Assembly (NCBI GenBank): GCA_965283955.1
Contig: CBDIQW010000001.1
Span: 5,084,001-5,148,000 of the forward strand
Origin: Emticicia sp965283955
GTDB taxonomy: Bacteria; Bacteroidota; Bacteroidia; Cytophagales; Spirosomataceae
Reading direction: 5' to 3'
Length of the DNA stretch: 64,000 nt
Position numbers and translations under genes: made by a program. Positions 17,332 through 26,687 of the stretch are shown here, piece by piece (within the stretch, counting starts at the first letter, position 1; each line of letters starts with the position of its first letter). The notes below the pieces were generated by a model. It saw only the letters and a list, made by a program, of their open reading frames with translations. It was not told where the DNA came from and did no database searches.

Positions 17332-17576
17332 ATCGACATATTGAGTTTTTGCATTGCTTTTGCTTTTGCTAAACGTACAATATGCTCTACTGTCATATAT
17401 CGCTCCATTTCAGCATTTTCATCAGCAGTCAAACCTATGCTTGAATTTTTTTCTAATAGAATGTTCACTCGTTCTTGTGATTTGGCCGAAACTTTATATG
17501 CCAAAACTTTGCGAGGTGAAAGATTAGCTAAAAAAAAAGCTAATTCATCATAGACCGAATTATATTCTAATACCAT
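17328..17576 (-). CDS. Small helical partner protein of the HNH endonuclease
   Basis: An 82-residue, mostly helical, charged protein with RVNILLEKNSSIGLTADENA followed by MERYMTVEHIVRLAKAKA. This pattern (a LLEKN-x-GLT-E-E-EME motif and a LAKAKA end) recurs, from memory, in small proteins encoded just before HNH endonucleases in cyanobacteria and Bacteroidota. The two genes overlap by 4 nt. It could be an antitoxin-like or targeting partner; no function is known to me. Confidence 0.6.
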   Translation of the reverse strand: MVLEYNSVYDELAFFLANLSPRKVLAYKVSAKSQERVNILLEKNSSIGLTADENAEMERYMTVEHIVRLAKAKAMQKLNMSI

Positions 17577-17609
17577 TGTCTTATTGTTTAGATTGTAATC
17601 TGAAAAATA

Positions 17610-19082
17610 TTATTCTTCAATACTCAAAAATGGTCTTATTTCTTCTATACTTTTTACGGGTTTCAAGTTCAGCTTTTCGCCCTCTTTCAACACATAATCA
17701 AAAGATGGTTCAAACTCATTAGGAATAATTCCTTCTAAAACGGCTTCTCGTAGAGCCAGTTTTATTGTTCCAACTTCTTTTGATGGCTTCAAATCAAAAA
17801 CTTCCATGATTATCTCACCTGTAATTACGGGCTGAAAATTACGAAGTTTATCTTTTTCTTCCAACTCGACAAGCATTTCTTCTACTTTATCGAAATTGGC
17901 GAGGTATTTTCTAACTTTATTTGGGTCTTTGGAAGTAATATCGGCTCGGCACAGAATCATTAAATACTCTAAATCTTCGCCTGCTTCAAATAGCAATCTA
18001 CGCAAAGCTGAGTCGGTGATACTTTCTTTGGCCAAAGCGATTGGACGAAGGTGTAAACGCACCAATTTTTTTACCATTCGCATTTTTCCATCAAGTGGTA
18101 ATTTCAATTTTCGGAAAATAGTGGGAGTCATTTTGCCTCCTAATTCCTCATGTCCGTGAAACGACCAACCGATTTTTGGATGAAATCTTTTGGTAGCAGG
18201 CTTGGCTATGTCGTGCAAGATTGCCGCCCAACGTAACCACAAGTCATTCGATTTAACTGCCACATTATCAAGTACTTGTAGTGTATGATAAAAATTGTCT
18301 TTATGCCCTTTACCATCTTGTGTTTCAACTCCTTGTAGCTCACAAAATTCTGGAAAAATGATTTGGAGCAAGCCCGTATAAAACAGTAATTTGAACCCAT
18401 AAGAAGGCGTTTTCGACAATACAATTTTATTCAACTCATCAGTAATCCGTTCTTGCGAGACAATACTGATGCGGTCTTTCATGGCCGCAATAGCATCGAA
18501 AGTTTTACCGTCAATATCAAAACCAAGTTGAGAAGCAAACCGCACGGCACGCATCATGCGAAGCGGGTCGTCGGAAAATGTAACTTCGGGTTCGAGAGGT
18601 GTGCGAATCAATTTTCTCTTAATATCTTCTACGCCACCAAATGGGTCGATTAATTCGCCGTAGTTTATAGTATTTAATGAAATACCGAGTGCATTTATCG
18701 TAAAATCTCTACGATTTTGATCGTCTTCGAGCGTTCCGTCTTCTACTAATGGTTTGCGAGATTCAGAGCGATAAGATTCTCTTCGTGCTCCAACAAACTC
18801 TATTTCAATGTCGCCTGATTTGATTTGTGCTGTACCAAAATTTTTGAAAAAACTAACATAAACGTGTTCTTGTCCTTTCAGAATTTCAAGATTTTTGGCT
18901 ACTTTTTCGGCTAATTCGATGCCACTTCCCAAACAAACAACATCAATATCTTTGTTTGGGCGATTTAATATAAGGTCACGAACGTATCCGCCAATCACAT
19001 AAGCATCGACATTGATTTCGGCTGCCGAGCGTGCAATTAACTCAAAAATAGGTTCGTTCTGTAAGTTTTCTTTGAAATTCAT
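17610..19082 (-). CDS. cca: CCA-adding tRNA nucleotidyltransferase with HD domain
   Basis: The 490-residue protein has the class II nucleotidyltransferase start AYVIGGYVRDLILNRPNKDIDVV (GGxVRD and DxD metal residues), then RRDFTINALG and the RNA-binding region DPLRMMRAVRFASQLGF. An HD domain follows (WAAILHDIAKPATKRF, HGHEELGG). It adds or repairs the 3' CCA of tRNAs; the HD domain may trim 2',3'-cyclic phosphate. A -7 box (TACCTTTG) lies at 19141-19148. Confidence 0.9.
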   Translation of the reverse strand: MNFKENLQNEPIFELIARSAAEINVDAYVIGGYVRDLILNRPNKDIDVVCLGSGIELAEKVAKNLEILKGQEHVYVSFFKNFGTAQIKSGDIEIEFVGARRESYRSESRKPLVEDGTLEDDQNRRDFTINALGISLNTINYGELIDPFGGVEDIKRKLIRTPLEPEVTFSDDPLRMMRAVRFASQLGFDIDGKTFDAIAAMKDRISIVSQERITDELNKIVLSKTPSYGFKLLFYTGLLQIIFPEFCELQGVETQDGKGHKDNFYHTLQVLDNVAVKSNDLWLRWAAILHDIAKPATKRFHPKIGWSFHGHEELGGKMTPTIFRKLKLPLDGKMRMVKKLVRLHLRPIALAKESITDSALRRLLFEAGEDLEYLMILCRADITSKDPNKVRKYLANFDKVEEMLVELEEKDKLRNFQPVITGEIIMEVFDLKPSKEVGTIKLALREAVLEGIIPNEFEPSFDYVLKEGEKLNLKPVKSIEEIRPFLSIEE

Positions 19083-19385
19083 TTACTCAATGGTCAATAG
19101 ACAATGGTCGATAGTTTCTATCAACTGTTCTATAAAAGCACAAAGGTACGAAGGATTGAAGACCTAAACAATTTCGGTAAGAATATTACAGAAAAACTAC
19201 GAAAACCAAAGCAAAAAATGTAATTTTGAAACTGATACGATAAGTCAGTGAATGAATTCATTGGCTGTTGAAACAAAGGAACATGCTGTCAACAAAACGA
19301 TTTTAATCATTTAACAATAGAAACCCTTTGTTCTATTAAACGGCGATTTCAATCGCTGTTTTCATCGAAAATATAAACTCAAAAC
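19083..19385. promoter_or_regulatory. Divergent intergenic region between cca and NDH-2 genes
   Basis: About 300 nt without a gene. The first 50 nt are a short tandem repeat (CAATGGTCAATAGACAATGG type). A minus-strand TACCTTTG (19141-19148) fits the cca -7 box. Near 19341 a weak hairpin (AACGGCGAT/ATCGCTGTT) precedes the NDH-2 start. I see no clear NDH-2 promoter. Confidence 0.45.
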
Positions 19386-20684
19386 ATGACTCCAAATATT
19401 CCAGAAACTAACCAAACTCGTATCGTGATTGTCGGTGCAGGTTTTGGTGGTTTAGCTCTCGCTCAAAAACTCGCTAAGCATGATGTGCAGATTGTATTGA
19501 TTGATAAAAACAATTATCACCAATTTCAGCCACTTTTTTATCAAGTTGCCATGGCTGGACTTGAACCAAGTTCGATTTCGTTTCCGCTTCGTAAGATTTT
19601 CCAGCATAAAAAAAATGTTCATATTCGTATCACTAAGGTGCTGAAGGTAAATACCGAACAGCAAACCTTAGAAACTGAACTGGGCGAACTCAGCTACAAT
19701 TATTTAGTAATGGCGATGGGTGCCGATACTAATTTTTTTGGTATGCAAAATATCATCGACAATGCCATGCCAATGAAATCAGTTTCGGAGGCTATTTATC
19801 TGAGAAACAAGGTTTTACAAAACTTAGAAGATGCCCTTACGGCTACAGATGCTGATACTCGTGAAGGTTTGATGAATATGGTTGTTGTCGGAACTGGCCC
19901 AACAGGAGTTGAGGTTTCGGGAACTTTGGCCGAAATGAAACGTTTGATTTTGCCGAAAGATTATCCCGAATTAGATTTCAATCAAATGAAAATCTATTTG
20001 TTTGGCTCATCGCCTGAAGTGCTGGAAGTGATGTCTGATGAAGCTTCGATGAAAAGCAAAGAATACCTCGAACGTTTGGGCGTAATTGTGCGAAATGGCG
20101 TAAGAATCACAGATTTTGATGGGAAATATGCTTATACGCAGGAGGGTGAAAAAATCAGAACAAATAATGTAGTTTGGGCGGCAGGAATCAAAGGAAATTC
20201 GATTGAAGGTTTCCCGAAAGAAGTTTATGGAGGTGGTAATCGTCTGAAAGTCAATGCTTTTAATCAAGTAGATGGTTTACCAAATGTTTTTGCAGTTGGT
20301 GATATTGCTTTGATGAATGGCGACCCAAAATTCCCTAATGGACACCCACAAGTGGCTCAACCTGCCATTCAACAAGGTGAATTATTGGCCAAAAATCTTT
20401 TAAAAATCATGCGGAAAGAAGAGCCAGTTGGTTTTGAATACAAAGATTTAGGTTCGATGGCAACCGTTGGAAGGCACTTGGCGGTGGTTGATTTACCTTT
20501 CTGGAAATTTCAAGGAGCTTTTGCGTGGTATGTCTGGATGTTTGTGCATTTAATGGCCATCTTGGGCGTAAAAAACAAAGTAATGGTATTTATCAACTGG
20601 CTTTGGAATTATGTTACCTACGACCAATCATTGCGATTGATTATTAAGCCGAAGGTGAAGCAACATTGTAGGGCAAGTTTCTAA
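19386..20684 (+). CDS. ndh: Type II NADH dehydrogenase (NDH-2)
   Basis: The 432-residue flavoprotein has the FAD motif IVIVGAGFGGLALAQKLA, the quinone-site-like NNYHQFQPLFYQVAMAGLEP, the NADH motif VVVGTGPTGVEVSGTLAEM, the ATG-like AVGDIALM segment and a C-terminal amphipathic/hydrophobic stretch (AWYVWMFVHLMAILGV) that anchors it to the membrane. It passes electrons from NADH to menaquinone without proton pumping, consistent with menA elsewhere in the window. The last residues (CRASF) and the stop codon come from a palindromic repeat at 20671-20690, so the native 3' end may have been replaced. Confidence 0.92.
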   Translation: MTPNIPETNQTRIVIVGAGFGGLALAQKLAKHDVQIVLIDKNNYHQFQPLFYQVAMAGLEPSSISFPLRKIFQHKKNVHIRITKVLKVNTEQQTLETELGELSYNYLVMAMGADTNFFGMQNIIDNAMPMKSVSEAIYLRNKVLQNLEDALTATDADTREGLMNMVVVGTGPTGVEVSGTLAEMKRLILPKDYPELDFNQMKIYLFGSSPEVLEVMSDEASMKSKEYLERLGVIVRNGVRITDFDGKYAYTQEGEKIRTNNVVWAAGIKGNSIEGFPKEVYGGGNRLKVNAFNQVDGLPNVFAVGDIALMNGDPKFPNGHPQVAQPAIQQGELLAKNLLKIMRKEEPVGFEYKDLGSMATVGRHLAVVDLPFWKFQGAFAWYVWMFVHLMAILGVKNKVMVFINWLWNYVTYDQSLRLIIKPKVKQHCRASF

Positions 20685-20692
20685 CTTGCCTG
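20669..20692. repeat. GTAGGGCAAGTT palindrome overlapping the ndh stop
   Basis: GGCAAGTT-TCT-AACTTGCC is a perfect 8-bp hairpin with a 3-nt loop preceded by GTAG. The related GTAGAACAAGCTTCCAACTT element is at 45718-45741 before argS. The repeat supplies the ndh TAA at 20682-20684. Confidence 0.65.
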
Positions 20693-20742
20693 TTTTGTTA
20701 GTGTATTTATAGTGTGTTTTTCTATGTACAAAGTTCTTAACT

Positions 20743-22488
20743 ATGGCAATTGAGCAAACGCCCAAAAACGAACTTCCCCCAAAATATTATCTCGAATACT
20801 TTAATTATGTACTGGATTTTGTGCAGGAAAAATATCGTCATATTCTGAATGAAGGTGAATGGCGTTTCTTGCGAAAATACTATTGTTTGAGCGAAGATGC
20901 TCAATGTCTTTTTATTCGTTTTTCTAACCGACGTGGTTTGTTTTTTAGAGTTAATAAGTTGTCTTACAGCGAATTAACTGATATTCCTGCATTGCTCAAC
21001 GAACTCCTCGAAAGAGAGTTTATCGAAAGCCTCAACCCCGAAAAACACCAAACATTTAGCAAAGAAATGCTTAATGTTTGGACCACAAAAGAGCTTGTAG
21101 AGCAATTTTCTAAATTGCTCACCGAGAAAAAAGCAGCGTATAAAAAACTAAAAAAAGAGGAACTCGTAGAAGCTATTTTACAAGATTTTGAACTCAGTAA
21201 AATCGTAGAGACCCTCAATAACTTCGAGCCAATCATAAAAGTTTGCTTTGAATATGAAGTCACTTTTATGAAGTTTTTGTTTTTCGGAAATCGCTACCTC
21301 GACATGACCGAGTTTGTGATGCGAGATATGGGTTTAGTACAATTTGAAACCCATGATGACGATAAACTCGTAGCTCGATTTACGACTCGAAAAGATGCTG
21401 AAGACAAATGGCTTATTACCGACCAAAACGATTTATTTTCGCAACTGAAAGATACTGCTCCCGCACTTGATGTGTATGATTGGTTCATGAATTTTGCTGG
21501 TTCTGTGCATGAGTTGAGCGAAGTAGCTAAACCATCGTACGAGCGTTTGATTATAAAAGTGGCCACTTTCTTAGAAAAAAGTAAACTTTTAGACGAAGCT
21601 TTGTTGGTTTATCGTCTCACAGAACAAGTCCCATCGAGAGAGCGACAAGTGCGGACACTCCAAAAACTCAACCACATTGATGAAGCATTTTCTTTGTGTC
21701 AGCAAATGATTGAGTACCCTAAAAATGCTGATGAAAAATTTTATGCCATTGATTTCCTGAATAAACTCAACACCAAAAAGCGAGCTAAGAAAAGTACAAC
21801 TTCTTGGCTGCATCAAGCTGAGTCGATTACGATTTCTATTGATTTTAGGCATCAAGTTGAGATGGGTGTCGTAGATTATTATAACCAAGAAGGAAAACTG
21901 GCAGTTTTCTCCGAGAACCATCTTTGGCGAGCCATTTTTGGCTTGGTTTTCTGGGATATTGTCTTTGACCCAAGTTTGGTGGCTTTTCATCATCCATTCC
22001 AGCGTCGTCCTTCTGATTTGTATTTGCCCGATTTTTACGAAAAACGTAAAGATTTAATCGTCAGTCATTTAGATGGCTTTGCCGACGTGCAGGATTTACT
22101 GATTTACATGGGCGAGCGTTACGAATCGAAGTTTGGTATTGCCAATCCGTTTGTAGTCTGGCTGGAAGAAATCTGGCTGATTGTCAGAAAAGCAGTCGAA
22201 CTGATAGAATTTGAAGCAATGAAGAAAATTCTACACGAAATGTCGAAAAACTTGGTCGAGAATTTACGTGGTTTTCCAGACCTTTTCATGTGGGATGATG
22301 CCGCAGTGGATTCTGTTTCGGGAGAATATTGTTTTGTAGAAGTAAAATCACCAACTGATAATTTATCCAATCAACAGCTTTCGTGGTTACAGTATTTCCA
22401 AGAAATTGGGGTTAATGCCAAGGTTTTGCGGGTATATTGGAGAGAAAATGATAATTTAGAAGAAGAATTGGTTGAGAATAGAGAGTAA
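20743..22488 (+). CDS. VRR-NUC (FAN1-like) nuclease
   Basis: The 581-residue protein ends in a VRR-NUC domain: ENLRGFPDLFMWDDAAV, YCFVEVKSPTDNLSNQQ and LSWLQYFQEIGVNAKV. The PD...EVK residues and the Q after NLS are the metal-dependent PD-(D/E)xK nuclease core. The N-terminus (YFNYVLDFVQEKYRHILNEG, then FIRFSNRRGLFF) and a helical-repeat middle match the FAN1 SAP-like/TPR layout. FAN1-type enzymes trim 5' flaps and help unhook interstrand cross-links. The Gfo/Idh gene starts 23 nt downstream on the same strand. Domain call strong; biological role inferred. Confidence 0.85.
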   Translation: MAIEQTPKNELPPKYYLEYFNYVLDFVQEKYRHILNEGEWRFLRKYYCLSEDAQCLFIRFSNRRGLFFRVNKLSYSELTDIPALLNELLEREFIESLNPEKHQTFSKEMLNVWTTKELVEQFSKLLTEKKAAYKKLKKEELVEAILQDFELSKIVETLNNFEPIIKVCFEYEVTFMKFLFFGNRYLDMTEFVMRDMGLVQFETHDDDKLVARFTTRKDAEDKWLITDQNDLFSQLKDTAPALDVYDWFMNFAGSVHELSEVAKPSYERLIIKVATFLEKSKLLDEALLVYRLTEQVPSRERQVRTLQKLNHIDEAFSLCQQMIEYPKNADEKFYAIDFLNKLNTKKRAKKSTTSWLHQAESITISIDFRHQVEMGVVDYYNQEGKLAVFSENHLWRAIFGLVFWDIVFDPSLVAFHHPFQRRPSDLYLPDFYEKRKDLIVSHLDGFADVQDLLIYMGERYESKFGIANPFVVWLEEIWLIVRKAVELIEFEAMKKILHEMSKNLVENLRGFPDLFMWDDAAVDSVSGEYCFVEVKSPTDNLSNQQLSWLQYFQEIGVNAKVLRVYWRENDNLEEELVENRE

Positions 22489-22511
22489 AACAATGAAAAA
22501 GCTATACTAAA

Positions 22512-23612
22512 ATGATAAACAGAAGAGATTTCATACAAAAAGTTGCTCTTGCATCAGGTGCGATGATGCTTTCAGACAAAACTTTGGCTTTTGTTGAAGA
22601 AGGTAAAAAACTTGGCGTTGCTTTAGTCGGGCTGGGAAATTATGCCACGCATCAACTTGCCCCGGCTTTACTACAAACCAATCTTTGTAAGCTAACTGGA
22701 ATCGTTACGGGAAGCCCAGAAAAAGCTGAAAGTTGGTCAAAACAATATAATATTCCGCAGAAAAATATCTATAATTATCAAAATTTCGATGAAATCAGGA
22801 ATAATCCTGACATTGATATTGTGTATGTTGTTCTGCCCAATTCGATGCACGCCGAATTTACGATTCGAGCAGCAAAAGCTGGTAAACACGTAATTTGTGA
22901 GAAACCAATGGCTATGAATGTGCAGGAATGTAAAGATATGATTGCTGCCTGTTATGCAGCAAAAGTACAACTTTCAGTAGGATATAGGCTATATTTTGAG
23001 CCACATCACCTCGAAATGAAGCGTTTGGGTACGGAGAAAGTCTATGGAGATGTGAAAATGATAGAAAGTAGCTTAGGCTTTTCGATGGCAAATCCGAAAG
23101 TTTGGCGGTTGAACAAAGCACTTGGTGGAGGTGGAGCTATCATGGATTTGGGCGTTTATTGTATTCAAGGTGCAAGACGCACGTTGGGCGAATTACCAAC
23201 GGCAGTTTCGGCACAGGGATTTATTATGGATAAAACAATTTTCAAGGATATTTACGAAGGAATGACTTTTCAGATGGATTTTCCGAGTGGAGCAATTTCA
23301 AATTCGACTACAACTTATTCATCTTATGTGGATAGGCTTCATGCCACCACAGGCTGGCGATGGTTTTCGTTGAGCCCGTCATACAATGCAATCGGTACGG
23401 CTGGACAGTTTTTTGATGGGGAACGCAAAGAAATGAATTTCAAAACACTTGATTATCAGCAGATTAAGCAGATGGATGCTTTTGCTGAGAGTATTATCAA
23501 TAAACAAAAACCTGAAGCATCGGGCGAAGAAGGAATGATTGATTTAAAGATTATTGAAGCTATTAAGCAATCGGCTGATAATGGGAGGAAAGTAAAGATT
23601 GATTGGATATAA
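22512..23612 (+). CDS. Gfo/Idh/MocA family oxidoreductase with Tat-like signal
   Basis: The 366-residue protein begins with a twin-arginine leader (MINRRDFIQKVALASGAMML). A Rossmann domain follows (VALVGLGNYATHQLAPALL), the family EKP motif (VICEKPMAMN) and the C-terminal substrate domain (GGGGAIMDLGVYCIQGARR). It resembles periplasmic glucose-fructose oxidoreductases. NAD(P) is probably bound before export, as in Zymomonas GFOR. The sugar substrate is not predictable. It is convergent with the FUSC gene. Confidence 0.88.
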   Translation: MINRRDFIQKVALASGAMMLSDKTLAFVEEGKKLGVALVGLGNYATHQLAPALLQTNLCKLTGIVTGSPEKAESWSKQYNIPQKNIYNYQNFDEIRNNPDIDIVYVVLPNSMHAEFTIRAAKAGKHVICEKPMAMNVQECKDMIAACYAAKVQLSVGYRLYFEPHHLEMKRLGTEKVYGDVKMIESSLGFSMANPKVWRLNKALGGGGAIMDLGVYCIQGARRTLGELPTAVSAQGFIMDKTIFKDIYEGMTFQMDFPSGAISNSTTTYSSYVDRLHATTGWRWFSLSPSYNAIGTAGQFFDGERKEMNFKTLDYQQIKQMDAFAESIINKQKPEASGEEGMIDLKIIEAIKQSADNGRKVKIDWI

Positions 23613-23650
23613 AATAGTTCTACTTGTTTAATCGCCTTCTGTAAAGGTTA

Positions 23651-25819
23651 TCAAAGGTTAATTCGTTCCGAAATTTTACAAATATCGTAAGCCACTTTCT
23701 GGATATTCATAAATTGCTCAGTAATCAAAATCGTACTTTCATCAGTTTCTTCGGCTTGATGATTTTTTACTTTCAAAAGCTGAATATTTTCTTTTACAAC
23801 AAAATCACTTTTTTCGATGATTTTGATAGCTTCTTTCAATAAATTCTCAGTGTTGGCCGTAATTTCTATTAATCTATCGAAGTTAGGTAATGTATCAAAA
23901 TGTTCTCTCGAATACAAAGCGAGTGTAGCTACATACGAAGAAAGTAAATGGTTTAATACAGAAAATTTATGAACTTCTTTGATACTTAATTGTTTGTTTT
24001 TTGGTTCGGAAAACATCCGCTGAAGCCCAGAAGCCAAGTTGGCACTTCGTACAAAAACTTCTTTCCGTACAATTTTATAAGGTACTCGTTGGTATTCCTC
24101 CCCAAAATACATCTGAGAAACCTGATGATAATAAGCCAAATTGGCCTCCAGCATTTCAATTAAAGTATTTTTTAACTTTTTGTGTTCCCAATGTGGCAAT
24201 AAAACGTAACTTCCGATGAATGCAAGTCCACCGCCGATTGCTGTGTCATAAACCCGCTCAATTAGCAACGCACGGCTACCCATTCCCAAAAACTCAAATA
24301 AAATCAAGATAAAAGGAGTCATAAAAACGACACTCACGAGGTAGGTTTTGCGTTGAAAACTGTAAGTTCCAAGCATACAAATCAACAAAATTCCGAAAAG
24401 CCAGTATCTGTCAGTAATATAATTTAAGATGAACATTCCAATCAATGCACCGCCGATTGTACCAAAAAGCCTATCAAGATTTCTTTCTTTGGTAAGGCTA
24501 TAAGCTGGTTTCATAATCACCATGATGGTCAGGAGAATCCAATTACTGTGCAAAAGTTGGGTCGATTGTGCAATGATATAGCCCACGAGCATCATTCCTG
24601 AAACTCTTAGAGCGTGTCTAAAATTCTCAGATTTTAGATTAAGATTATCCAAAAAAGTATCGACATCATAGACTTGACTTGTAGTAAAAGCCGTAGTCTG
24701 AACATCATTTCTCGAAAGTTTTTTCTGTTCTTTTGCTCTAAAATAGCCGTTTATTTTTTTGATGCGGTTAAAAATATTCTCAATATTGACTTCAATATTT
24801 TTCAAGGATTGCAGCCCAATCACCGAAATTGTTTCATCTTCAGTAAATGTGTCAATTTTTATCTTTAATGCATTTAGCTTTCGAGGTAAAAGGAGATTTA
24901 CTTCGGGCTTGCTTCCATCTTTCAACGATTCGCTTATTTCATCTATTTGTTCGGATAAAAGATTCAGAATATGTTCAAAATCGACTAAAATTCCTGTGTG
25001 GTCAAATTGTTTGTGGAGTTTTTGGTAATTATAAAACGTTGACATGATTTGCTCGTATAAATCAACCATATCCACAAAAATCACCAGTAAAAGCCTTCCT
25101 TCTTGCGAGTTTTCTTGTACAATCTTCGGGTTTTAAAGAGTTGTTCTCTCTACAGCATCCAGTTTTTCATTGACTGTTATTTGAGCTTCTATGAGTTTTT
25201 TATAGTTTTCATCATAGTCCATTCCTTCTTTGTAGAAACCTGATTTGATTCGCATAAAATTGGCAACTTCAGAGATAGATTCGGCCAACGAAAGTCTCGC
25301 CAAACGATAAGGCATAATTTGATAAATGGACAAACTTAACAAAGCATACCAAATACCACCCAAGAAAATATAGAGTGAATAAAACAAGATTTCGTTGATT
25401 GGGCGAACATCATCAATACCAATAATCATCACCAACAATGCCGCCACACCCATTGAGGCCGCTCGTGGACCATACACATAAAGCATTGAGCATAAGAAAC
25501 TTAATGCAACTACGAAAGCTCCCAAAGTATAAACCGAAAGTCCGACCAAGCTTGTGAGAAGCGAAGTAATTGTTACTAAGCCGATTGTTAGAAACATCCC
25601 ATTTCGGCGGTGTGTTATTGGTCCAGGTGAATCGGCAATGCTTGCACAAACTGCTCCCAGTGAAAACGAAATTCCGATTTTTAATAAATCAAATTGAGCA
25701 AGAATCAAACTCGGAAGCACAACTCCAAAGGTTATCCGAAGGCCATCACCGAAGTATTGACTAAGAACGAAGCCTTTGACTTCGTTTGGGATTTTTTTTG
25801 GTGAAATAGTAATTTCCAT
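23651..25819 (-). CDS. FUSC-family inner-membrane transporter (YccS-like), interrupted by two indels
   Basis: Two in-frame pieces separated by a stop at 25133-25135 make one protein of about 720 residues with two blocks of transmembrane helices, each followed by a cytoplasmic helical region (FUSC/aromatic acid exporter layout). The link reads correctly if one G is removed near 25150 and one A added near 25125: the sequence becomes AVREQLFKTRKIVQ, as in YccS homologues, continuing into EGRLLLVIFVDMVDLYEQIM. So the stop results from two compensating one-base errors. Substrates of bacterial FUSC proteins are mostly unknown. Confidence 0.8.
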
Positions 25820-25922
25820 GCTAAAAATTGAGTGTTATTTTCGGTGGTTAAGCGAATCGGACGGCAGCGGCCGACCGTTGCCGAAGCAGCCAAAACCAGC
25901 GAATTTTAGACCAAGAAACCCG

Positions 25923-26551
25923 CTAAACCGCCAACAAAACTGCAAAATAATGACAGAATGCTGCAAAAAGTACAAATAAATGCCAAATAAAATGGTTATA
26001 CGGAATCTTCTGATTTTGGTAGAAAACCGTACCGATTAGATATAGAATTCCGCCCACTGCTAATAAATAAATTGATTTATTAGGCATTAAGTTCCAAAAA
26101 CTTGCACCTAAGAAAAATACTAAACAACCAATGAAAATATAAATTAATGTAGAAAGTAAGCGATATTGACCAGTGAAAAAGATTTTTTTACAACACCAAA
26201 ACCAATTAATGTCCATTGAATAATCAGAAACCAAAACGCAGTTTGAGGCGATGTAAAGAGAATGATAAACGGAACGTAAGTACCACCAATCAGAAAGAAA
26301 ATGCTAATATGGTCGAAGATTCGGAGTGTTTTTTTTACGAGAGGATTAGAAAAAGCATGGTATAGTGTCGAAAACGTAAACATCAGCAAAATTGTGAAGC
26401 AATAAAATGCTACTGCAAACGTGAGCGTTGGATTATTTGTTTGAACAACTCTCGCAATCAAAACAGGAGAAGCTACCACCGTCAGCAAGATTCCCAATCC
26501 GTGAGAAAGGGCATTAGCCATTTCGGTTTTTATTTCTGATGGAGTGTTCAT
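25923..26551 (-). CDS. Hemolysin III family membrane protein (frameshifted)
   Basis: Two overlapping pieces give a 209-residue protein with seven transmembrane helices and the Hly-III/PAQR residues: NALSHGLGILLTV near the start, STLYHAF and RIFDHISIFFLIGGTYVPF in the middle, and IWHLFVLFAAFCHYFAVL at the end. The His/Asp set resembles the Zn site of the CREST superfamily. The frame is lost at 26182-26188, where a run of seven A (minus strand) should be eight; then VVKKIFFTGQYRLLSTL is continuous. Despite the name, haemolysis is not implied. Confidence 0.85.
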
Positions 26552-26554
26552 TAA

Positions 26555-26612
26555 TTTACGATTGACGAGTTACGAATTACGAATTACGAATTACGACGGG
26601 GTCGCCCGTGCG
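26555..26612. repeat. GAATTAC tandem heptamer repeat
   Basis: Three to four head-to-tail TTACGAA units followed by CGGGGTCGCCCGTGCGATT. It resembles the short tandemly repeated heptamers described in cyanobacteria. The block is in the 136-nt gap between the hemolysin III and membrane-pair genes. Confidence 0.6.
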
Positions 26613-26687
26613 ATTGTGATTTTAGAATTTTTAAATACATCAATAATCTAAAATCGTTAATTATTAATCTTAAATCTATAATGAATT

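Noticed and set aside
26555..26612. TTACGAA tandem repeats as a CRISPR array
   Set aside because: The units are seven nucleotides without spacers, and there are no cas genes in the window.
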